Below are positions 1-6,294 of a DNA stretch of 6,294 bases, piece after piece. The DNA is taken from positions 1 to 6,294 of the forward strand of contig VAYJ01000195.1 of the NCBI GenBank assembly GCA_005888465.1, in the 5' to 3' direction. Position numbers and translations under genes: made by a program. This stretch comes from Actinomycetota bacterium (GTDB lineage Bacteria > Actinomycetota > UBA4738). How positions within the stretch are numbered: position 1 is the stretch's first letter; each line of letters starts with the position of its first letter. The notes beneath the pieces are model-generated. The model was not told the origin of the DNA and did no database searches. It saw nothing but the letters and a program-made list of their open reading frames with translations.

Positions 1-2320
1 TGACGTAGATGTCCCGGAGGGCTCCCGCGCTCTGGCGGAACTCGGGCTTGACCTCGAGGACCACCCGGTACTGGTTCAGCTGCGTGAACATCGTGGACAC
101 TTGCCGCTGGCCGAAGGCGTCATAGAGCGTGTTGTCGATCGCCTGGGGACTGATGCCGAACCGCGAGGCGGTGCTGCGGTCGACCACGAGCGCGGTGCCG
201 AGTCCCTGGTCCTGCTGGTCGCTGCTGACGTCGGCCAGCTCCGATCGCGCGCGCAGCGCGTCCACGAGGCGCGGGGCCCAGAGGCTGAGCTCGCGCCCAT
301 CGGGGTCCTCGAGGCTGTACTGGTACTGCGTGCGGCTCACCCGATCCTCGACGGTGAGATCCTGCACCGGCTGCATGAAGAGCTGGATGCCCTCGACCCT
401 GGCCAGCGCGGGCTGGAGGCGGCGGATGACGTCGCTCGCGCTCACCCCGCGACGGGCGAGCGGCTTCAGGTTGATGAGGATCCGCCCGCTGTTGACGGTG
501 ACGTTCGTGCCGTCCACCCCGATGAACGAGGACAGGCTCTCGACCGCCGGGTCTTTCAGAATCTCCGAGGCCAGTGCCTGCTGCAGCGCGGCCATTGCCG
601 GGAACGAGATCGTCTGCGGCGCTTCCGAGATGCCCTGGATGGTCCCGGTGTCCTGCACCGGGAAGAACCCCTTCGGCACTACCACGTACAGCATCACGGT
701 GAGCCCGAGGGTCGCGGCCGCCACCGCGAGGGTCGCCTGCTGATGGCCGAGCACCCAGCGCAAGCTCGTGCCGTAGCCCGCGATGATCCGGTCGAACGCG
801 TGCTCGGACCACCGGTAGAGCCGGCCCTGCCGCTCGGGGGGCGTGTGGCGGAGCAGCCGGGCGCACATCATCGGCGTGAGGGTCAGCGACACTACCGCGG
901 AGATGAGGATCGTGATGCCGAGAGTGACCGCGAACTCGCGGAACAGGCGACCCACCACATCGGCCATGAAGAGGAGGGGGATGAGCACCGCGATCAGCGA
1001 GACGGTGAGGGACATGATCGTGAAGCCGATCTGCTCGGCTCCCTTGAGCGCGGCCTGGAGCGGAGGATCGCCCGCCTCGATGTAGCGCGCGATGTTCTCG
1101 ATCATGACGATGGCGTCGTCCACCACGAAGCCGGTGGCGATGGTCAGCGCCATCAATGACAGGTTGTTCAGGCTGAAGCCCAGGAGCACCATCGCGCCGA
1201 AGGTCCCCACGAGCGAGAGGGGGACCGCGACCGCCGGGATGACGGTGGCCGGAACGGTACGGAGGAAGAGGAAGATGACCAGCACGACCAGGGCCACCGA
1301 CAGCATCAGCTCGAACTGGACGTCCTTCACCGAGCTCCGGATCGTCACGGTGCGGTCGGTGAGCACCGCCACGTCGACCGTCGCCGGCAAGGAGGCCCGT
1401 AGCTGCGGCAAGAGCCGCTGGATGCGGTCCACGACGGCGATCACGTTGGCGCCGGGCTGACGCTGGATGTTCAGGATGACCGCCGGCGTGCCGTTCATCC
1501 AGGCCGCCTGGCGCACGTTCTCGGCGTCGTCGATCACGTCGGCCACGTTCTCGAGCGTGACCGGGGCGTTGTTGCGGTAGGCGATGATCAGCGGCTTGTA
1601 GTCCCGGCTCGTCAGGAGCTGGTCGTTGGCCCCGATGACCGAGGACTGGCGCGGCCCGTCGAAGCTGCCCTTGGCCTGGTTGACGTTCGCGGCCGCCACC
1701 GCGACGCGCAGATCCTCGAGAGTGAGGCCGTAGGCCGAGAGCGCGGCCGGGTTGGCCTGCACCCGCACCGCGGGCCGCTGCCCGCCGCTGATGCTGACGA
1801 GGCCCACCCCGGGGAGCTGCGCGATCTTCTGGGCGAGCCGCGTATCGGCCAGGTCCTCGACCTGGGGCAGCGGCAAGGTCGCCGAGGTCAGCCCGAGGGT
1901 GAGGATCGGCGTATCGGCCGGATTGACCTTGCTGTACACGGGCGGGTTCGGGAGGTCCGGCGGCAGGAGCGTCAGCGCCGAGTTGATCGCCGCCTGCACC
2001 TCCTGCTCGGCCACGTCGAGCCCGAGGCTCAGGGTGAACTGCAGCGTGATCACCGAGCTGCCGCTCGAGCTGGTCGACGTCATCTGGTTCAGCCCGGGCA
2101 TCTGGCCGAGAAACCGCTCGAGCGGCGCGGTGACCGACGACGCCATCACGTCGGGGCTCGCCCCCGGGTAGAAGGTGAAGACCTGGATGGTCGGATAGTC
2201 CACCTGGGGAAGGGCGGAGACCGGCAGCAGGCGGTAGGCGAGGGCGCCCCCCAGCAGCAGCGCGGCCATGAGCAGGGTCGTCGCGACCGGCCGCAGGATG
2301 AACGGGCGCGACAGGTTCAC
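1..2320 (-). CDS. mdtB: RND multidrug efflux permease, MdtB-type (C-terminus beyond window)
   Basis: This is an inner-membrane proton/drug antiporter of the HAE1-RND family. The reading frame is open from a GTG at 2320 to the left edge, giving 773 codons of the roughly 1030-1040 usual for the family. The N-terminus carries RPFILRPVATTLLMAALLL (TM1), then PVSALPQVDYPTIQV and YPGASPDVM, which are hallmark RND motifs. TM2 to TM4 lie at about residues 337-408. TM4 contains the proton-relay pair Asp401-Asp402 in ATGFVVDDAIVMIENI. TM5, TM6 and the SLTLTPMMCARLL motif follow. The second periplasmic loop includes FIGVDGTN, QDLTVEDRVSRTQYQYSL and AFGQRQVSTM. From memory, these details match Escherichia coli MdtB better than MdtC or AcrB. 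MdtB works with MdtC as a mixed trimer, so an mdtC gene is expected past the left edge (inference). The start GTG overlaps the adaptor stop, which suggests translational coupling. No frameshift was seen in this part. Confidence 0.97.
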   Translation of the reverse strand, partial: MNLSRPFILRPVATTLLMAALLLGGALAYRLLPVSALPQVDYPTIQVFTFYPGASPDVMASSVTAPLERFLGQMPGLNQMTSTSSSGSSVITLQFTLSLGLDVAEQEVQAAINSALTLLPPDLPNPPVYSKVNPADTPILTLGLTSATLPLPQVEDLADTRLAQKIAQLPGVGLVSISGGQRPAVRVQANPAALSAYGLTLEDLRVAVAAANVNQAKGSFDGPRQSSVIGANDQLLTSRDYKPLIIAYRNNAPVTLENVADVIDDAENVRQAAWMNGTPAVILNIQRQPGANVIAVVDRIQRLLPQLRASLPATVDVAVLTDRTVTIRSSVKDVQFELMLSVALVVLVIFLFLRTVPATVIPAVAVPLSLVGTFGAMVLLGFSLNNLSLMALTIATGFVVDDAIVMIENIARYIEAGDPPLQAALKGAEQIGFTIMSLTVSLIAVLIPLLFMADVVGRLFREFAVTLGITILISAVVSLTLTPMMCARLLRHTPPERQGRLYRWSEHAFDRIIAGYGTSLRWVLGHQQATLAVAAATLGLTVMLYVVVPKGFFPVQDTGTIQGISEAPQTISFPAMAALQQALASEILKDPAVESLSSFIGVDGTNVTVNSGRILINLKPLARRGVSASDVIRRLQPALARVEGIQLFMQPVQDLTVEDRVSRTQYQYSLEDPDGRELSLWAPRLVDALRARSELADVSSDQQDQGLGTALVVDRSTASRFGISPQAIDNTLYDAFGQRQVSTMFTQLNQYRVVLEVKPEFRQSAGALRDIYV
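2317..2320 (-). promoter_or_regulatory. GTGA stop/start overlap of adaptor and permease genes
   Basis: On the minus strand the adaptor ends CGC AAC GGC CCG TGA, and the permease begins at the GTG sharing two bases with that TGA. There is no strong ribosome binding site just before the GTG, so permease translation probably depends on ribosomes finishing the adaptor. The frameshift in the adaptor makes ribosomes stop at 2423, about 100 nt early, which would weaken that coupling. Confidence 0.7.
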
Positions 2321-3442
2321 GGGCCGTTGCGCAGCGCGATGGCCGCTCCGTCCCGAAGCCGCTCGGCGCCTTCGACCACGACCTGTTCCCCGACCTGCAG
2401 GCCCTTCTCGATCGAGACGTCGTCACCGTCCGTCACCCCGACGCCGACCTGGTGGACCCCGACCGTCCGGTCGGGCCGCAGCACGTAGACGAACGACCCC
2501 CGCGGGCTCTGCTGGATGGCCGCGGTCGGCACCACCGTCGCACCCCGCCGGGTCTCGATGAGGAGGCGGGCGTTGACGAACTGGCTGGGGAACAGCCGGT
2601 TGTCGGTGTTCGGGAACTGGGCCTTGAGGCGGACCGTGCCGGTGGTCGGATCGACCTGGTTGTCGATGGTGAGCAGCGCGCCCTCCGCGAGCTTTCTCCG
2701 CTGCTCCCGGTCGTACGCCTCCACCGGCAGCCGGACGCCTCGTCCGAGCCGCTCCAGCACCGCCGGGATGCTGTCCTCCGGGATCGTGAAGATCACGGTG
2801 ATCGGCTGGAGCTGGGTGATGATGACCAGGCCGCCCGTATCGGCGGCGTTCACGATGTTGCCAGCGTCCACCAGACGGAGCCCCACCCGGCCGGCAATGG
2901 GGGAGGTGGTCGATCTGGCCCTGGTCGTTCTTGACCGTGCCCTCGAGCTGGTGAACGAGGGATACCTGGGTGTCCAGCTGCTGCCGCGGCACCGCGTCCG
3001 TCGTGATGAGCTCCTGGAACCGCTTGAGATCGAGCCGGGCGTTGTCGAGCAGCGCCTGATCGCGCTCCAGCTGGCCTTCGAACTGGGTCAGCTGCGCCTC
3101 GAACGGGCGCGGGTCGATCTCGGCCAGCAGGTCTCCGCTGCGGACGATCTGCCCCTCCTGGAAATGGACGCGGATCAGCTCGCCGTCCACGCGGCTCCTC
3201 ACCGTGACCGTATTGAGCGGGGTGACCGACCCGAGCCCGTTGAGGTAGACTCCCACGTCGCGCGTCCTCGCCGCCGCCGCAACCACCAGGATGCGCGGCG
3301 AGGCGGGGACGCTTCCCTGCGCGCCGGCGGTGGATCGCCATGGCCGCGATAGCGCCAGCGTTCCCCCACCGATCACCGCGATCAGGAGGGCGATCGATCC
3401 CAGCGCGTAGCGATGCCGGCCGAGGCGGCTCGCGACGCTCAT
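2317..3442 (-). pseudogene. mdtA: RND efflux periplasmic adaptor, MdtA-type, disrupted by deletion and frameshift
   Basis: This encodes a membrane fusion protein that would link the RND permease to an outer-membrane channel. The ATG at 3442 is chosen because GGAGG lies 4 nt upstream; a TTG at 3496 in the same frame lacks a properly spaced site. Residues 12-31 form an N-terminal membrane anchor (ALGSIALLIAVIGGGTLAL). Residues 80-118 are the first lipoyl half (VRSRVDGELIRVHFQEGQIV). Residues 119-178 form the alpha-hairpin, ending EGTVKNDQGQID. The frame then changes: family sequence resumes in the next frame at 2907 with TSPIAGRVGLRLVDAGN, and runs through the beta-barrel (ITVIFTIPEDSI), DNQVDPTTGTVRLKAQFPN, LFPSQFVNARLLIETR and the membrane-proximal domain, to a TGA at 2317. 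MdtA proteins have about 11 more residues at the junction (the AxLQLxxSRI strand), so about 32 nt appear lost. Translated as it stands, the protein goes out of frame after residue 178 and stops at 2423. It could be a true pseudogene or an assembly error. Confidence 0.9.
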
Positions 3443-3443
3443 G

Positions 3444-3451
3444 CCCCCTCC
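3444..3451 (-). promoter_or_regulatory. Ribosome binding site of the adaptor gene
   Basis: The minus strand reads CGGAGGGGGC directly before the ATG at 3442. GGAGG sits 4 nt from the start codon. It decides the start at 3442 over the in-frame TTG 54 nt further upstream, and places the hydrophobic anchor close to the N-terminus, as is usual for this family. Confidence 0.65.
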
Positions 3452-3675
3452 GCGCGAGTCCCGGTCTGGCGAGCGGCGCGAATCGTCCCCATGCAATCCT
3501 CGTTACCAGTTCTAAGACGATCTGCCGTCGCACCACAGTCACACCTCCCCACGCTTCCGCAAGAACGCGACAGCTGGTCCGCAACCCTTTGCCTGGTGAC
3601 GCCGTCTCATGAACAGACCCCGGAGGCCGGACGATATGACCCGCAAGACTCCATGGTTCACCCGGAGAGACGCAC

Positions 3676-3705
3676 ATGCTCAGCGGATCCTCGTTGCGGC
3701 AATGA
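3676..3705 (+). CDS. Possible 9-codon leader ORF before the lipoprotein gene
   Basis: An ATG at 3676 is preceded by GGAGAG at 3664-3669 with a 6-nt spacer, the best-placed ribosome binding site in this intergenic region. It opens the reading frame MLSGSSLRQ, whose TGA overlaps the ATG of the next gene (ATGA, 3702-3705). The arrangement would feed ribosomes to that downstream ATG, which has no clear binding site of its own. No attenuator-like codon run (such as repeated His or Trp) is present, so coupling is likelier than nutrient sensing. Such a short frame can arise by chance, and no database support is available here. Confidence 0.25.
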   Translation: MLSGSSLRQ

Positions 3706-4097
3706 GGCGTAGAGGGTTCTTCGTCGCCGTGGGCCTGCTCGGCGCCTGCGCGACCTCTCAGACGGCGGTGGCCGCTGCACCCGGGATGGGCGTCGCTCAG
3801 GGCTCTCGAGAAGCCCCTCGTCTCCGCCTGCGCTGGGAAGCGGACCCGCCTCGCCACCGTCTGCAGGCGGTCTGCGGAGAAGTCTTCAACGACGGGCCGG
3901 TGGCCGCCCAGCACGTTCGCATCCTCGTCGAGGAGCTCGACGGCGGTGAACACGTGATCAACAGCCGGGAGCTGGAAGTCCTCGGCGAGGTCCCATGCGA
4001 GGGTAGCGCCCATTTCTGTGTGCCCGAGCCGCCCGGAGCCCCCACGTATCGGCTCACGGTCACGGGGGCCGATGCGATGCCCACCTGCGGCCAGTAG
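3702..4097 (+). CDS. Small exported protein, probable Tat-type lipoprotein with FxLYD/Ig-like domain
   Basis: This encodes 131 residues of unknown function. The N-terminus MRRRGFFVAVGLLGAC has a twin-arginine-like RRGFF motif, a hydrophobic core and a possible lipobox LGAC (Cys16). An alternative cleavage site follows AVAAA, so the protein may instead be freely secreted. The body, about residues 40-125, contains LQAVCGEVFNDGPVAAQHV, a run resembling VRILVEELDG, then VLGEVPCEGSAHFCVPEP and YRLTVTGADA. This pattern of short beta-strands with a xVxGxVxNxG start resembles FxLYD-type or Ig-like extracytoplasmic domains. Cys58, Cys99, Cys106 and Cys129 could form two disulfides. An in-frame ATG at 3636 has GGAGG 9 nt upstream, and another lies at 3609. 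The 3702 start is preferred because it puts the signal peptide at the N-terminus and G/C third-position bias becomes stronger there. The gene is divergent from the efflux genes, so it is probably a separate transcription unit. Confidence 0.72.
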   Translation: MRRRGFFVAVGLLGACATSQTAVAAAPGMGVAQGSREAPRLRLRWEADPPRHRLQAVCGEVFNDGPVAAQHVRILVEELDGGEHVINSRELEVLGEVPCEGSAHFCVPEPPGAPTYRLTVTGADAMPTCGQ

Positions 4098-4352
4098 CGG
4101 ACCCGGCCCGCACCCCATGACCGTGACGACGACGAGCCGCCAGCCTCCGCGCAATGAACTGGCGGCGCTGGCGAAGGGTCCTTCCGTAAATCCCCAGCTC
4201 TCATGAAGACATTGGCGAAAGCGGATGGCGAGACGGGAGATGAAGATCACTTCGAACACTTTGACGGCGGCGCTGGATGCCAAGCACGTCCAGCACGAGC
4301 GTGCCGAGATCCTGCAACGTCACGTGCTCGGGCCGGGTGAGCCGGCTGGAAT
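4098..4352. other. Stretch without an intact gene between lipoprotein and kinase
   Basis: No convincing coding frame was found on either strand. A 29-codon plus-strand frame from ATG 4117 to 4206 has no ribosome binding site and no recognisable content. Plus-strand frames starting at 4225 and beyond run antisense into the kinase. On the minus strand, fragments such as CTTGGC ... GCCGTCAAAGTG around 4255-4285 faintly recall the LuxR-type helix-turn-helix segment LGTSEITVKVH, but with indels. This may be further debris of the response regulator described just upstream. A hairpin lies at 4136-4166. Confidence 0.4.
4136..4166. terminator. Inverted repeat, weak candidate terminator
   Basis: GCCGCCAG at 4136-4143 and CTGGCGGC at 4159-4166 are perfect 8-bp complements with a 15-nt loop. 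The hairpin lies 39 nt past the stop of the plus-strand lipoprotein gene and beyond the end of the opposing kinase region. There is no T-run on either side, so it does not meet the usual picture of an intrinsic terminator. In GC-rich DNA such a repeat can also arise by chance. Confidence 0.22.
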
Positions 4353-4405
4353 CTGCTCGCGGAACGGCTTCGTCAGACGAATACCATGGCGTCTGCTTCG
4401 GTCAT
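4353..4405 (-). pseudogene. Remnant of a FixJ/LuxR-type response regulator gene
   Basis: The ATG at 4405 overlaps the kinase stop as ATGA, the common arrangement for a kinase-regulator pair. It reads MTEADAMVFV and then hits a TGA at 4375-4373. FixJ-type regulators typically start with such a short N-terminus followed by V-D-D-D, so the first beta-strand seems to be present and the acidic pocket gone. Directly abutting, in another frame at 4376-4353, is LTKPFREQ. This matches the end of the receiver domain in the same family (usually xxFLTKPFREQDLLDAI), including the conserved Lys-Pro. The ~90 residues between them, including the phospho-acceptor aspartate, are missing. After REQ the sequence leaves the family again and stops at 4320. 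The two matches are short, so the assignment rests on their order, their closeness and the neighbouring kinase. It is an inference, not a certain call. Confidence 0.55.
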
Positions 4406-6294
4406 GCCACGGTTTCGCCCTCAATCGGCAACGTGAACTGAAAGACAGCACCGTGCGGCACATTCGCCGTCGCCCAGAGCCGGCCGCCGTGGGCTTCCAC
4501 AATCGAGCGGCTTATCGCCAGCCCCATGCCCATCCCGTGAGGCTTCGTCGTATAGAACGCGTTGAAGAGGCGGTCGAGGCTACCCGGATTGAGCCCAGGG
4601 CCCGAATCTCGCACTGCCACCAGCACGCCCGGCGAATCATCTGTGGCGGAACTGATCGACAACTCTCGCGGAGCCTCGCTGATCCCACTCATCGCTTCGA
4701 TGGCGTTGATCATCAGATTGAGAATCACTTGCTGTAATTGAATTCGATCGCCCAGGACGAGGGGTAGGTCATCTGCGAGCCGAGTCCGCAGTGACACGCC
4801 ATTGCCGTGCACCTCGCTGCGCGCCAGGGCTATGACTTCACGGATGGTTTCGTTGACGTCGACCCAGCCCTTCCGCGAGGGCGCTTTGTTGGCGAAAGCG
4901 CGAATCCGGTCGATGATCTCGCCCGCCCGATGGCCGTCCGCGATGACAAACTCGGCCGACTGCCGCGCTTCCTCCAGGTTTTGAGCCGCAAGCCAGTGCA
5001 AGCAGGCCGTGGCGTTGTTGACCACGGCGGCGAGCGGCTGGTTGATTTCATGGGCGATCGAGGCCGTCATCTCTCCGAGCGTGGCGACTCGGGTGACGTG
5101 GGCCAACTCTGCCTGTGTATGGTGCAACGCATCTTCGGCCTGCTTACGCTCGATGAACTGCCCTATCTGGCTGCCTATGGTGGCCATCATGTCGAGCAGG
5201 TCCTGGTCGGGCTGCCGTATCTCGTGGCTGAAGAACTCCATGACCCCCAAGACTTCGCCGCCGAGCAGGATGGGAAAGCCGAACGCGGCATGCAGGACGT
5301 CCCGGGCGACGATGGGCGCACGCAGAAAATTAGAATCACGGACGACGTCGGGGATGTAGGCGGGCTCACGTCTGAACCAGACTCGCCCCGGCAGCCCTAT
5401 CCCCGGCGTGAACGTACTCTCACGGCTGGCGGCCTCAAATTCCGGGACGTCGATGGATTCCTTATGCCACACCTCCACGAACCGCAGCACACCCGCCTCC
5501 CTGTCGATGCGCCACAGCGCGCCCAGGTCCCAGACCAGGCACTCGCACACGGCCCGAAGGATTTTCGGCGTGGCTTCGTGGAGAGAAGCTGCCTCCCCGA
5601 GGATCTGTGTGACCGTGTGTTGCGTCACGAGGCGATGCTCGGCCCGCTTGCGCTCGGTGATGTCCTGGACGGTGCCGAACACGCGGCGGGGCCGGCCCGA
5701 TTCGTCGCTCACCACCTCGCCCTGACTGCGCACGAACCGCACCTCGCCGTTGGGCCGGACCGCGCGGTATTCCACATCGTACCGCGGCCCGTCCTGAAGC
5801 GCGTCCGCCACGGCGGCCGCCCTCATCTGACGATCGGCAGGGTGGACCAGCTCCTGCACATCGTCAAAGCTCAGGATGCGTTCCTGAGGCCGCAGCCCAA
5901 AGATGCGGTAGGTTTCGTCCGACCAGGTGTAGCGATTGGTGGCGAGATCGCGCTCCCAGTAGCCGACGTGCGAGATGCGCTGGGCCTCTTCCAGCCTGCG
6001 CTCGCTTTCGCCCAGGTTGCGGAACATCAGCAAGCTGGTCAGGGCGTCCTCCAGCCGTCGTCCGATCGCCTGGAAGAGCCGTGCCTCCGGCGGTGTCCAG
6101 ACCCGCGGGTACGAGCACTGATGCAGCCCCAGCATGTAGGGCTTGACCCCTTTGGGATGGATCGACATGACGATCATGGACTGTATGCTGAAACGCTTCG
6201 CCGCCTCGGCCGGCAGCGGATGTTCCGACGCCGGGCCAAGTCGCACGGGACTGCCGGACGCTCTGACGGTGCGGAACACTGTCGCGATGTCCGG
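4402..6294 (-). CDS. Cytosolic sensor histidine kinase, GAF-PAS-GAF-HisKA-HATPase (N-terminus beyond window)
   Basis: This is an ATP-dependent sensor kinase that autophosphorylates a histidine. The frame is open to the right edge (630 codons visible), so the true start is probably outside; a GTG at 6279 is used here only for numbering. Residues 1-85 are the end of a GAF domain (YMLGLHQCSYPRVWTPPEAR). Residues 96-212 are a PAS domain of PAS_3 type with WERDLATNRYTWSDETYRIF and VQDITERKRAE. Residues 218-380 are a second GAF domain (GIGLPGRVW, LGVMEFFS). HisKA carries SIAHEINQPLAAVV with phospho-His410. The ATPase domain has the N box (NLMINAIEAM, Asn525), G1 (DSGPGL, Asp558), F box (LFNAFYTTK) and G2 (GMGMGLAIS). 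All catalytic boxes are intact. No membrane segment is visible, so the protein probably senses a cytoplasmic ligand or redox cue. This kinase type usually pairs with a FixJ-like regulator encoded just downstream, where only a remnant is found. The stop is TGA at 4404-4402. Base composition appears less G/C-biased than in the efflux genes. Confidence 0.96.
   Translation of the reverse strand, partial: PDIATVFRTVRASGSPVRLGPASEHPLPAEAAKRFSIQSMIVMSIHPKGVKPYMLGLHQCSYPRVWTPPEARLFQAIGRRLEDALTSLLMFRNLGESERRLEEAQRISHVGYWERDLATNRYTWSDETYRIFGLRPQERILSFDDVQELVHPADRQMRAAAVADALQDGPRYDVEYRAVRPNGEVRFVRSQGEVVSDESGRPRRVFGTVQDITERKRAEHRLVTQHTVTQILGEAASLHEATPKILRAVCECLVWDLGALWRIDREAGVLRFVEVWHKESIDVPEFEAASRESTFTPGIGLPGRVWFRREPAYIPDVVRDSNFLRAPIVARDVLHAAFGFPILLGGEVLGVMEFFSHEIRQPDQDLLDMMATIGSQIGQFIERKQAEDALHHTQAELAHVTRVATLGEMTASIAHEINQPLAAVVNNATACLHWLAAQNLEEARQSAEFVIADGHRAGEIIDRIRAFANKAPSRKGWVDVNETIREVIALARSEVHGNGVSLRTRLADDLPLVLGDRIQLQQVILNLMINAIEAMSGISEAPRELSISSATDDSPGVLVAVRDSGPGLNPGSLDRLFNAFYTTKPHGMGMGLAISRSIVEAHGGRLWATANVPHGAVFQFTLPIEGETVA

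Noticed and set aside
101..1159. 352-codon plus-strand open frame
   Set aside because: It is antisense to the permease and has no recognisable domain. Such frames are expected in GC-rich coding DNA.
120..2426. 768-codon minus-strand open frame inside the permease region
   Set aside because: It is an out-of-frame shadow rich in Arg, Gly, Ala and Pro. The frame starting at GTG 2320 gives continuous MdtB-like protein over the same bases.
2860..2915. Programmed ribosomal frameshift in the adaptor
   Set aside because: A shift at the CCCCC run would fix the frame but not restore about 11 missing conserved codons, and no stimulatory structure is evident. Deletion explains it better.
2516..3352. 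278-codon plus-strand open frame
   Set aside because: It is antisense to the adaptor, whose domains are recognisable in two minus-strand frames.
3442..3496. TTG at 3496 as adaptor start
   Set aside because: It has no properly spaced ribosome binding site and adds an 18-residue charged extension. The ATG at 3442 has GGAGG 4 nt upstream.
3443..3675. Sigma-70 type promoters in the divergent intergenic region
   Set aside because: Several TTGCGG-like boxes occur on the minus strand, but none has a fitting -10 box at 16-18 nt, so no promoter is called.
2850..4283. 477-codon minus-strand open frame spanning the intergenic region and the lipoprotein gene
   Set aside because: It crosses the adaptor start in the wrong frame and runs antisense to the better supported lipoprotein gene. 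Its composition is shadow-like.
4225..4737. 170-codon plus-strand open frame
   Set aside because: Most of it is antisense to the kinase ATPase domain, and the first part shows no recognisable family.

Overview
The window comes from a GC-rich, Gram-negative bacterium. The evidence is strong G/C third-position bias, a tripartite RND efflux system that needs an outer membrane, and Shine-Dalgarno (SD) sites of GGAGG type. The gene mix (MdtAB-type pump, soluble GAF/PAS sensor kinase, small secreted protein of unknown role) fits a soil or sediment proteobacterium or a related candidate phylum. The sequence alone does not fix the lineage, and that placement is inference.

Layout. Positions 1-3442, minus strand: an mdtA-like adaptor gene followed by an mdtB-like RND permease gene, overlapping at a GTGA start/stop and running off the left edge. 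The adaptor is broken: residues 1-178 are in one frame and the last ~196 codons in another, and about 11 conserved codons at the junction are missing (a net loss of roughly 32 nt). Positions 3443-3701: a divergent intergenic region holding a possible 9-codon leader ORF. Positions 3702-4097, plus strand: a small exported protein, probably a Tat-type lipoprotein, with an FxLYD/Ig-like body of unknown function. Positions 4098-4401: no intact gene, but just behind the kinase lie two short remnants that look like a FixJ-type response regulator. Positions 4402-6294, minus strand: a large cytosolic GAF-PAS-GAF-HisKA-HATPase sensor histidine kinase whose N-terminus lies beyond the right edge.

How the genes relate. 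MdtA and MdtB would form the inner-membrane part of a drug exporter with an MdtC-like second permease and a TolC-like channel, neither of which is in view. The sensor kinase would normally hand phosphate to a response regulator encoded at its 3' end. Here that regulator appears almost entirely deleted, so the kinase may be orphaned. Two partner genes, the adaptor and the regulator, each look damaged by deletion with frameshift. That is the most notable aspect of the window, and it could be real gene decay or an assembly problem. I found no wholly new system, RNA gene, insertion sequence or CRISPR array.
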